Origin: Oscillibacter sp.
GTDB taxonomy: Bacteria > Bacillota > Clostridia > Oscillospirales > Oscillospiraceae
Length of the DNA stretch: 9,445 nucleotides
Direction: 5' to 3'
NCBI GenBank assembly: GCA_022796315.1
Contig: JAAWIL010000068.1
Location: forward strand, 1 to 9,445
The translations under genes were made by a program, and so were the position numbers. This document shows positions 1 to 5,569 of this stretch, piece after piece. Under the pieces are notes generated by a model, which saw only the letters and a program-made list of their open reading frames with translations, searched no databases and was not told the origin of the DNA. Numbering within the stretch: position 1 is the stretch's first letter; each line of letters opens with the position of its first letter.

Positions 1-1
1 A

Positions 2-96
2 TCCTTGCCATCCGTCAGGATGCCTGCGGATTTTTGCCTTGCAGGGCAAAAAATCCACTCGCCAATCCATACACGTCGAGATTTTAAACAGGCTCT
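2..96 (-). repeat. Left copy of a 95-base inverted terminal repeat (dispersed repeat, MITE- or REP-like, partial)
   Basis: Bases 2-96 are the exact reverse complement of 9351-9445, with no mismatch over 95 bases (position p pairs with 9447 minus p). Similarity stops abruptly at 96/97. The inner boundary reads AGAGCCTGTTTAAAATCT when read inward from that end. Two hairpins are visible inside: CATCC/GGATG at 9-13 and 18-22, and a near-perfect stem at 28-38 with 45-56 (GGATTTTTGCC against GGCAAAAAATCC, one bulged base). There is no credible gene inside. The copy runs off the window edge, so its full length is unknown. A non-autonomous mobile repeat or intergenic palindromic family is the likely explanation, by inference from structure only. 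Confidence 0.85.
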
Positions 97-147
97 AAAA
101 GATGTTTCAACCCTTTTATGAAGAAACAGTATGAGGAGTCCCAACCA

Positions 148-163
148 TGTTTCACGTGAAACA
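148..163. other. parS: parS site (ParB-binding centromere-like palindrome), copy 1
   Basis: The 16 bases TGTTTCACGTGAAACA form a perfect palindrome and match the known bacterial chromosomal parS consensus (TGTTNCACGTGAAACA). ParB/Spo0J loads here as a CTP-dependent clamp and recruits SMC for origin segregation. The site lies 28 bases past the PBP2 stop codon and 51 bases from the inner edge of the left terminal repeat. It differs from the Noc site (TATTTCCCGGGAAATA), so ParB rather than Noc is the expected ligand. Confidence 0.92.
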
Positions 164-191
164 GCCGCCCCGGGCCAGGGCCCGCCTCGGG

Positions 192-2402
192 TCAGGGGAT
201 CAGCTGGTTCTCGCCGGAGATCTTCGCCGCCGCGCTCTGCTCCCTGGTGAAGTACTCGTTGATGATCTTCACCGCCGTGGAGGCCAGGGCCGCGCCGGAG
301 CCGCCCTTTTCGATGACGATGGAGATGGCGATCTCCGGGTCCTCGTAGGGGGCAAAGCAGACAAAGACGCCGTTGTTGGTGATGTTGGAGCCCAGCTGGG
401 CGGTGCCGGTCTTGGCGCCGGCGGAGACCACGCAGCTGCGGAAGTAGGGGGCCAGGGCGCCCTTGGTGGTCAGCTCGTGCATCCCCTTGGTTACCGCGTC
501 CAGGGTGGAGTCCTTCATGGGGATCTGGTTCACCGGGTCCGTGCTGCCCACGGCCAGGATTTCGGAGTTGTCATAGCTCTTCACGGTTTTCAGCAGATGG
601 GCTTCCCGGTGCTGGCCGCCGGAGAGAAGGGTTGCGATGTAGTTGGCCAGCTGGACGGGGGTGTAGCGCTGGTTGGCCTGGCCGAAGCCCGCCCAGGGAG
701 CCTGGTCCTCGCCCACGGCGTTTTCCGGCAGATCTCCGATGTACTCCCCCAGCTCGATGCCGGTGTGAGACCCCAGGCCGAAGGCCGTCAGGTACTCCCG
801 GAGCCTGTCCATGCCCAGCTGGTAGCCCATCTCCCCGAAGAAGTAGTTGCAGGAGTTGGTGATGGCCTGGGAGACGTTCAGGTAGCCGTGGCCGGCCCGG
901 TGCCAGCAGTTGAAGCCCACGCCGCCCTCGTCTCCGGGGTAGGACCAGTGGCCGGTGTCCCGGATGCGGGTGGCGGTGGTGATGAGCCCCTCCTCCAGAG
1001 CCGCCACGGCGGTGAGGGGCTTCAGGGTGGAGCCGGGGGCGTAGAGGCCGGTAGTGGCCCGGTTGTTCATGGGGGTGGCGGGGTTGGCGTTGAGCTCCGC
1101 CCAGACCTGGGGCTGGCGGTAGGTGGAGAGGTCGTAAGTGGGGTAGCTGGCCAGGGCCAGCAGCTCCCCGCTGTTCACCAGCTCCACCACGGCGGCGGCG
1201 CCGCGCTCCTCCCAGTCGTCCTTTCCCCTGCGGCGGTCCTGGGCGTTCATATTCTCCACGGTCTCCGCCAGGGTCTCCTCCACGAACTGCTGGAAGTCCA
1301 GGTCGATGGTCAGCTCCACCGTGCTGCCGGGCTCCGGCTCCTTGGAGTAGTACTGGCCGGTGATCTTGCCGTCGCTGTTGGTGGAGACCACCCGGCGGCC
1401 GTTTTTGCCCCGGAGGTACTTCTCAAAGGCGGCCTCCGCGCCGCTTCTGCCCACGGTGGCGTTCATGGGATAGTCCTTGTAGAGGGGATTCTCCAGATCC
1501 TCCTTCCAGAGGGGACCGGTGGTGCCCAGGATGTGGGCGGCCCAGGTGGTCTCGTACTGCCGGGTGGTGGAGCGGACCACCTTGGTGCCGGCGTAGCCGC
1601 CGTCGCTGACCAGGGAGATGAAGGTGATGTCCACGTCCTCTGTGAGGACGATGTCCGTGTAGCCGGTGAGACGGCGCAGGGCCAGCTCGTAGCGGATGCC
1701 CAGCACCTGCCGGGTCTGGGTCAGGGAGAAGGAGGGGGAGAGCTCCAGCTCGTTGCGCAGCATCAGCAGCACGCTCTCGGCGCTGAGCCCCGCGCCCTGG
1801 AGCAGGGAGGCGGTGACCGCGGAGCCGGGGAGATAGTCCAGGAGCCGCTTGGCCCGCTGCTTGGAGGTCAGGGCGGCCTCCTCCTCCGCCGTCAGGGCGC
1901 CGTCCTCGTCCTCCGCCGGGAGCTCCGCCAGCTCCGGGTGATCCAGGATGTATGCGCTCAGGGCGGCGGAGGAGCGGTCAAAGGTCCGGAGGTAGTCGAA
2001 AAAGCGCAGCTTCTGGTCGTCGGAGTAGTCCTCCAGGGTGTAGGCAAAGGGGGTGGTCTGGGAGATGGGAAGCGTGTCGGTCCAAGTCCGGCCCTCGCTC
2101 TGGCAGAGCTCCAGCAGCCGCAGAATGGCCTCATTCTGGTCCTCGCCCTGGCGCAGGCGGCTGGTGTCAAAGACCAGGTTGTAAACCGAGCTGTTGGAGA
2201 CCAGGGGACGGCCCTTGCGGTCGGTGATGATGCCCCGGGAGGCTTCGATGATCTCCTCCCGGGGGATGGAGTGGGCAGAGAGGGACAGGTAGCTCTCGTG
2301 CTGGTTCACCTGGACGTCATAGAGGACCAGGAGGTAGGCCAGCAGGATGGCGGTAAGGAAGCCCGCCAGGATAAAAAGGCGGGGAAGCCGCTTGTCTTTC
2401 AT
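192..2402 (-). CDS. mrdA: Penicillin-binding protein 2 (class B transpeptidase of the elongasome)
   Basis: This 736-residue class B PBP would cross-link peptidoglycan for lateral wall growth with MreC, MreD and RodA. It has a short cytoplasmic tail, one membrane anchor (about residues 8-28), and a dimerisation/pedestal domain opening with RGIITDRKGRPLV (56-68). The C-terminal transpeptidase carries all three active-site motifs: STLK with nucleophile S458 and K461, SCN at 517-519, and KTGT at 664-667. It is longer than E. coli PBP2 (633 residues), partly through an acidic, probably disordered stretch around 155-185. The ATG start is fixed by AAAAGGAG at 2409-2416, six bases upstream. The stop is TGA at 194-192. 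It follows mreD in the usual mreC-mreD-PBP2 order, but across a repeat-filled 382-base gap. The family call is firm. The symbol mrdA (pbpA in some genomes) rests on the neighbourhood. Confidence 0.95.
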   Translation of the reverse strand: MKDKRLPRLFILAGFLTAILLAYLLVLYDVQVNQHESYLSLSAHSIPREEIIEASRGIITDRKGRPLVSNSSVYNLVFDTSRLRQGEDQNEAILRLLELCQSEGRTWTDTLPISQTTPFAYTLEDYSDDQKLRFFDYLRTFDRSSAALSAYILDHPELAELPAEDEDGALTAEEEAALTSKQRAKRLLDYLPGSAVTASLLQGAGLSAESVLLMLRNELELSPSFSLTQTRQVLGIRYELALRRLTGYTDIVLTEDVDITFISLVSDGGYAGTKVVRSTTRQYETTWAAHILGTTGPLWKEDLENPLYKDYPMNATVGRSGAEAAFEKYLRGKNGRRVVSTNSDGKITGQYYSKEPEPGSTVELTIDLDFQQFVEETLAETVENMNAQDRRRGKDDWEERGAAAVVELVNSGELLALASYPTYDLSTYRQPQVWAELNANPATPMNNRATTGLYAPGSTLKPLTAVAALEEGLITTATRIRDTGHWSYPGDEGGVGFNCWHRAGHGYLNVSQAITNSCNYFFGEMGYQLGMDRLREYLTAFGLGSHTGIELGEYIGDLPENAVGEDQAPWAGFGQANQRYTPVQLANYIATLLSGGQHREAHLLKTVKSYDNSEILAVGSTDPVNQIPMKDSTLDAVTKGMHELTTKGALAPYFRSCVVSAGAKTGTAQLGSNITNNGVFVCFAPYEDPEIAISIVIEKGGSGAALASTAVKIINEYFTREQSAAAKISGENQLIP

Positions 2403-2480
2403 GAGGGACTCCTTTTGTGGATTTCAGCCATGAAGATGGCAGGTGCTTTTGCACCCCGTATTCTCTTTTCGGCGCCCGGA

Positions 2481-2592
2481 AAATCAGGGGCCCCCGCCGC
2501 GCCCCGGGCGGTGGGGAGAGGAGGAAGGAACGTAGCTTGAGCGGAATTTTCGGCGACAGCCGGAAATGCAGCGGCGGAGTTACTTCCGACGA
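2481..2592. repeat. GC-rich intergenic direct repeat, copy 1
   Basis: About 112 bases that recur at 2629-2740 with a constant offset of 148 and only two mismatches (2485 C against G, 2582 A against T). The unit starts near AGGGGCCCCCGCCGCG and ends with CTTCCGACGA. It contains two possible hairpins: CCGCC/GGGCGG within about 2493-2511, and TTTCGGC facing GCCGGAAA around 2548-2566. Similarity to the second copy continues upstream in degenerate form (T-rich, then GGC), so the ancestral unit may be nearer 148 bases. It lies in the 382-base gap (2403-2784) between mreD and the PBP2 gene. No coding function is supported. Confidence 0.88.
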
Positions 2593-2628
2593 GGACTGTG
2601 CGCAGCTCGTTTTCTTTTTGGCAAGACC

Positions 2629-2740
2629 AAATGAGGGGCCCCCGCCGCGCCCCGGGCGGTGGGGAGAGGAGGAAGGAACGTAGCTTGAGCGGAATTTTCG
2701 GCGACAGCCGGAAATGCAGCGGCGGAGTTTCTTCCGACGA
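2629..2740. repeat. GC-rich intergenic direct repeat, copy 2
   Basis: Second, nearly identical copy of the unit at 2481-2592, in the same orientation, separated from it by 36 bases. It ends 44 bases before the mreD stop codon. Open reading frames crossing both copies on the minus strand contain the same peptide string in different frames, which is what a non-coding repeat would give. The rest of the gap holds two small hairpins just ahead of the PBP2 ribosome-binding site (GCCAT/ATGGC at 2427-2440 and GGTGC/GCACC at 2442-2455). I see no convincing promoter there. Confidence 0.88.
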
Positions 2741-2784
2741 CATGGGGGGGTGCATTGCCAGGCTGTCATCATAGCCAAAGCCCC

Positions 2785-3300
2785 CTACTCGCAGAGTTTT
2801 TTGGCCCTCCGCGCCACTCGCCGGAACAGCAGCATCACAGGAATCACCACCGGCAGAGTGACACAAAACTCCCTTACCATCAGGATTCCCCCGATTTCCC
2901 AACCGGCCTGTCCCCCCAGCCACAGGGCAAAACAACGGAAGCCATCCACAATGAGAAACGCCACCGCGCTGACCACCAGCGAACAGAAAAAGCCCGCAGG
3001 CAGAAGACTTTGCGCCAATAGAGAGGAACACAGCCCCACCAGGGGAAAGAGCAGCGTGAACAGGCAGGGAATCTGCTCCGGCAATAAGAGATCGCAGACG
3101 ATGCCGAGACACAGCGAGAAAATCGCGGCGGACCGGGGGGACTCGTAGGTGGCGGGAATGGCCGCCAGAAGAGGATAGAGAAAGGGGATCACGCCCCAGA
3201 CCGTGATTCGCTGGAGCACGGCCCCCTGTATCAGGAGGCACAGAATCGCGGCCAGGGCATAGAGAGCCCATTTTAAAATCGTGGCGGTGCGGGCGAGCAT
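2785..3300 (-). CDS. mreD: Rod shape-determining membrane protein MreD
   Basis: This 171-residue, very hydrophobic protein has about five to six predicted transmembrane segments (roughly 10-30, 33-50, 57-75, 78-97, 104-127 and 146-160) and a basic C-terminal tail (RRVARRAKK). Size and profile fit MreD, the integral membrane partner of MreC in the Rod complex. MreD sequences diverge widely, so position between mreC and a PBP2 gene is the main support. The start is the ATG at 3300, preceded by AAAGGAGG five bases upstream. A further in-frame ATG at 3330 has no comparable ribosome-binding site. The stop is TAG at 2787-2785. The gap to mreC is 102 bases and contains a parS site. Confidence 0.9.
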   Translation of the reverse strand: MLARTATILKWALYALAAILCLLIQGAVLQRITVWGVIPFLYPLLAAIPATYESPRSAAIFSLCLGIVCDLLLPEQIPCLFTLLFPLVGLCSSLLAQSLLPAGFFCSLVVSAVAFLIVDGFRCFALWLGGQAGWEIGGILMVREFCVTLPVVIPVMLLFRRVARRAKKLCE

Positions 3301-3348
3301 AGAGACCTCCTTTGGGAGACGGGGCGTCAAAGAGGGGAGGGAGGAACC

Positions 3349-3364
3349 TGTTTCACGTGAAACA
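3349..3364. other. parS: parS site (ParB-binding palindrome), copy 2
   Basis: A second perfect TGTTTCACGTGAAACA, identical over all 16 bases to the site at 148-163. It lies in the mreC-mreD gap, 38 bases past the mreC stop and 48 bases before the mreD start. A hit to a fixed 16-base palindrome twice within 3.2 kb, both times outside genes, is very unlikely by chance. ParB nucleation and spreading from the two sites would cover mreD and the PBP2 gene. Confidence 0.92.
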
Positions 3365-3375
3365 TCCCCTCCGGG

Positions 3376-3401
3376 CCCGGCGGGAAAACCGGGCCGCCGG
3401 G
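3376..3401 (-). terminator. GC-rich hairpin just after mreC (possible weak terminator or 3'-end stabiliser)
   Basis: A perfect 8-base-pair stem, CCCGGCGG (3376-3383) with CCGCCGGG (3394-3401), encloses a 10-base loop and starts two bases past the mreC stop codon. No U-run follows on the minus strand, so it is not a classic Rho-independent terminator. It may reduce read-through or protect the mreC transcript end. The parS site follows 11 bases later. Confidence 0.4.
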
Positions 3402-3402
3402 A

Positions 3403-4239
3403 TCAGGAGAAGGAGCGGATAACGACCACCTGCTGGAGGGAATCAAAAGCGGCGGCGGGAATCAGAATGGCGTAAGAGGCCGCGCCGGACTCATCCATCT
3501 GCATCTCCTCTACGGAGCCGATCACCAGGTCCGCCGGATAATGGCCGCCCAGGCCGCTGGTGACCACCAGGTCGCCCCCCAGGAGCACGCAGTCGGCGGG
3601 CAGGTAGTCCAGCCGCAGCCGGTCGTCCCCCATCAGGGAGAAGCTGCCCTGGGCCAGGCCCAGATCGCCGGTACGGAAGACCTGAGCGCCCAGGGAGGTG
3701 TCCGTGTCCACCAGGGTCAGCACCGTGGCCCAGTTGGTTCCCACCTCCCGAATGGAGCCCACCACGGCCCCGGTTTCGTCAATGACGCAGTCCCCCGCCT
3801 CGATGCCGTCGTTGGTGCCCCGGTCGATGGTCAGGGTGGCTTCCCAGTTGGTGGCGGAGTGCTCCGTCACGGTACACAGGACGATGTCCTCCAGAAGATT
3901 GGGCCGCTCTTTCTGGAGGCCCAGGAGGTCCTTCAGCCGCTGGTTTTCCGCGCTGTCGGCCCGGGCCTGGCGGATCTCCGCCTCCATCTCCGCAATCTGC
4001 TGCTTGAGGCTGGCGTTTTCCTCCAGGAGGTCCGTGGTATCCCGGTAGTAGTTCTGCTTGTCGTTGAACCAGGTGGCCACGGCAGTGTAGGCGGAGCGGA
4101 AGGGGGAGGAGACGGTGTTGATCAGATTGGTCAAGGGGGAGGATGTATTGCTGAAAAAGGACAGCAGCGCCAAAGCCACGGAGATCACCGCCGCGGCGAA
4201 GAGCACCCAGAGTCCGTTGTCTTTGATAAAATTCTTCAC
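3403..4239 (-). CDS. mreC: Rod shape-determining protein MreC
   Basis: This 278-residue bitopic protein links the cytoplasmic cytoskeleton to periplasmic or extracellular wall enzymes and activates PBP2. The order is typical: short N-terminal cytoplasmic tail (KNFIKDN), one transmembrane helix (about 10-29), a coiled coil (about 67-108, with LLEENASLKQQIAEMEAEI), then the MreC beta domain (about 115-278). The start is a GTG at 4239: GAGAGG lies six bases upstream and the MKNFIKDNGLW N-terminus is typical. The reading frame stays open upstream to 4653, but that part runs antisense-like through the intergenic region and maf and is GC-rich low-complexity, so it is not coding. The stop is TGA at 3405-3403. 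It follows maf across a 250-base gap and precedes mreD. Confidence 0.95.
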   Translation of the reverse strand: MKNFIKDNGLWVLFAAAVISVALALLSFFSNTSSPLTNLINTVSSPFRSAYTAVATWFNDKQNYYRDTTDLLEENASLKQQIAEMEAEIRQARADSAENQRLKDLLGLQKERPNLLEDIVLCTVTEHSATNWEATLTIDRGTNDGIEAGDCVIDETGAVVGSIREVGTNWATVLTLVDTDTSLGAQVFRTGDLGLAQGSFSLMGDDRLRLDYLPADCVLLGGDLVVTSGLGGHYPADLVIGSVEEMQMDESGAASYAILIPAAAFDSLQQVVVIRSFS

Positions 4240-4489
4240 AGGAAACCTCTCTTGCACAGGAGGGATCGGGCGCCGGAAGGAAGACCCGCCGGGGCCGCGC
4301 CGGGAGCCGGGCGGCGGGATGGTATGAGGCCTGCTCCGCCCCAGTGCGCGCACGGGGATGCCCCCCTGGGGGAGCCGCTGAGCGAAGCGAGACAGAGGAG
4401 CTTCCCCCGGAACCGGGAGCTTCCTCCCCGCAAGGGGAAGCTGGAGGGCGCGGGGAGAAGGCCCGGCCAGAGTCCGGGCTCTATGGGCG
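4240..4489. other. GC-rich intergenic region with nested hairpins between maf and mreC
   Basis: These 250 bases contain no supportable gene. Three inverted repeats are visible: GCCCGG/CCGGGC at 4461-4466 and 4474-4479, just past the maf stop; AGCTTCCTCCCC with GGGGAAGCT at 4418-4442 (one bulged base); and GGGGGAGC with GCTTCCCCC at 4368-4408, whose loop contains GAGCGAAGCGAG. Together they look like an intergenic palindromic repeat or a transcript-processing segment. No sigma-A promoter is obvious ahead of mreC. In Bacillus, radC and mreB occupy this interval. Confidence 0.5.
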
Positions 4490-5059
4490 TTACAGCAGAG
4501 GAACGCCAAACTCCGCCAGCATCCGGGAGAGGCGGAGCAGGGGGAGGCCCATGACGTTGAAATAGTCGCCGTGAATGCGCTCCACCAGCAGGGCGCCGAC
4601 GCCCTGGATGCCGTAGGACCCGGCCTTGTCCAGGGGTTCGCCGGTGCGGACATAGGCCTGGAGCTCCCGGTCGGAGACCTCCCGGAAGAGGACCTCTGTG
4701 GCCTCGCTCTGGGTGAGAGTCCGGGTTCCCTGGCGCAGGGTGACGCCGGTGCGGACCGTGTGGCGGCGCCCCCGGAGGGATTGGAGCATCTCCAAGGCGT
4801 CCGCCGGACCTGCCGGCTTGCCCAGGCGCCGGTTGTCCAGGAAGACCATGGTGTCCGCGGCGATGATCAGCTCGTCCGGTCCGCAGGGCACCGCCAGCGC
4901 CTTCCGGAGGGAGAGGGTCTCCACAATCTGGGCGGGGGAGAGATCCGGGGCATAGGATTCGTCGGCGTCGGAGACACGGATCTCAAAGTCCTCCAGGCCG
5001 ATCTGCCGCAGCAGCGCCTGCCGCCGGGGGGAGGCGGAGGCCAGAACGATCTTGGTCAT
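4490..5059 (-). CDS. maf: Maf-family nucleoside triphosphate pyrophosphatase
   Basis: This 189-residue cytoplasmic enzyme hydrolyses nucleoside triphosphates (in the Bacillus Maf/YhdE type, dTTP, UTP and modified pyrimidines) to the monophosphate plus pyrophosphate. Maf is also linked to septum inhibition in Bacillus. Family motifs are present in order: ASASPRR (7-13), AADTMV with the catalytic aspartate D69, KAGSYGIQG (145-153), and GDYFNVMGLPL (164-174). Length is normal for the family. The ATG at 5059 was chosen because the homologous N-terminus starts at MTKIVLASASPRR and GAGG lies six bases upstream. An in-frame GTG at 5071 would overlap dut but lacks a ribosome-binding site. It starts eight bases after the dut stop, so the two are almost certainly co-transcribed. 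Exact substrate preference cannot be read from the sequence. Confidence 0.95.
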   Translation of the reverse strand: MTKIVLASASPRRQALLRQIGLEDFEIRVSDADESYAPDLSPAQIVETLSLRKALAVPCGPDELIIAADTMVFLDNRRLGKPAGPADALEMLQSLRGRRHTVRTGVTLRQGTRTLTQSEATEVLFREVSDRELQAYVRTGEPLDKAGSYGIQGVGALLVERIHGDYFNVMGLPLLRLSRMLAEFGVPLL

Positions 5060-5067
5060 GGGCCGCC

Positions 5068-5499
5068 TCACACGCCGGTGGAGCCGAAGCCGCCCCGGTC
5101 CGGCCCCTCCAGGCGGTCCACCTGGGTGAAGGTCAGGGGGGGCTGGTTCTCCATAATGCGGAACTGGCAGATCCGGGCGTTTTTCTCAATGGTCACATCT
5201 CGGGTGGCGTAGACCGGCATGTGCCACTGGTCCCCGTCCCCGCAGAAGGAGCCGTCCACCACCCCCATGGAGTTGGTCTGCAGGATGCCGTAGCGCCGGA
5301 AGGTGGAGCTCCGGGGCGTGATGTGGGCCTCGTAGCCCTCCGGCAGGGCCAGGGCCACCCCCAGGGGGATCAGACGGAACTCCCCGGCCCGGAGAGTGAC
5401 GTCCTCGGCGGCGTGGAGGTCGATCCAATCGGACTTCCCGTCCACATAGCAGAGGGGATCGATATCCGTTGTGAAATATTTTACCTTAATTTCTGGCAT
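5068..5499 (-). CDS. dut: dUTP diphosphatase (dUTPase)
   Basis: This 143-residue trimeric-type dUTPase converts dUTP to dUMP and pyrophosphate, keeping uracil out of DNA and supplying the thymidylate pathway. All five motifs can be found: motif 1 as SDWIDLHA (23-30), motif 2 as PRSS (62-65), motif 3 as MGVVDGSFCGD (78-88, catalytic D82), motif 4 as ARICQF (108-113), and motif 5 as RGGFGSTG (135-142). The C-terminal arm is therefore intact. Motifs 1 and 3 match the clostridial/Bacillus subclass rather than the E. coli type. The usual motif 3 tyrosine is phenylalanine (F85). The ATG start at 5499 has GGAG six bases upstream. The open frame extends further upstream but only through the U32 gene end. 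It lies 70 bases after that gene and forms a tight pair with maf. Confidence 0.95.
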   Translation of the reverse strand: MPEIKVKYFTTDIDPLCYVDGKSDWIDLHAAEDVTLRAGEFRLIPLGVALALPEGYEAHITPRSSTFRRYGILQTNSMGVVDGSFCGDGDQWHMPVYATRDVTIEKNARICQFRIMENQPPLTFTQVDRLEGPDRGGFGSTGV

Positions 5500-5553
5500 G
5501 ATAAACTCCAAAAGAAATACAGAATGTAGAAAATTGACTGAAAAATACGAAAT

Positions 5554-5569
5554 GGCCGCAATTCCGGCC
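5554..5569 (-). terminator. Short hairpin plus T-rich tract after the U32 gene (weak terminator candidate)
   Basis: GGCCG (5554-5558) pairs with CGGCC (5565-5569) immediately downstream of the U32-gene stop. On the minus strand it is followed by ATTTCGTATTTTT. The stem is only five base pairs and the T-tract is interrupted, so any termination is probably partial. The remaining AT-rich gap (5500-5553) might hold a dut promoter, but I could not find a convincing -35/-10 pair. Confidence 0.3.

Noticed and set aside
103..128. TGTTTC and GAAACA arms separated by 14 bases, looking like a split parS
   Set aside because: ParB needs the contiguous 16-base palindrome with the central CACGTG, which is absent here. 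Probably chance in an AT-rich gap.
165..191. A Rho-independent terminator after the PBP2 gene
   Set aside because: Only a five-base stem (171-175 with 180-184) and no U-tract. Too weak to annotate as a terminator.
147..2540. A 797-codon plus-strand open frame antisense to the PBP2 gene
   Set aside because: High GC keeps the antisense frame open. The product is Gly/Val/Leu-rich with no recognisable domain, while the opposite strand encodes a complete PBP2 with all active-site motifs and a good ribosome-binding site.
2399..3271. A 290-codon minus-strand open frame over the direct repeats and mreD
   Set aside because: It runs out of frame through mreD and through both repeat copies, and the repeated peptide appears in two different frames. 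This is the signature of a translated non-coding repeat.
3541..4554. A 337-codon plus-strand open frame antisense to mreC
   Set aside because: Low-complexity translation opposite a clear MreC, with no start signal.
4240..4653. An upstream extension of the mreC frame (416 codons in total)
   Set aside because: The extension overlaps maf and the hairpin-rich gap and is Arg/Ser/Pro-rich. The GTG at 4239 has a good Shine-Dalgarno and a canonical MreC N-terminus.
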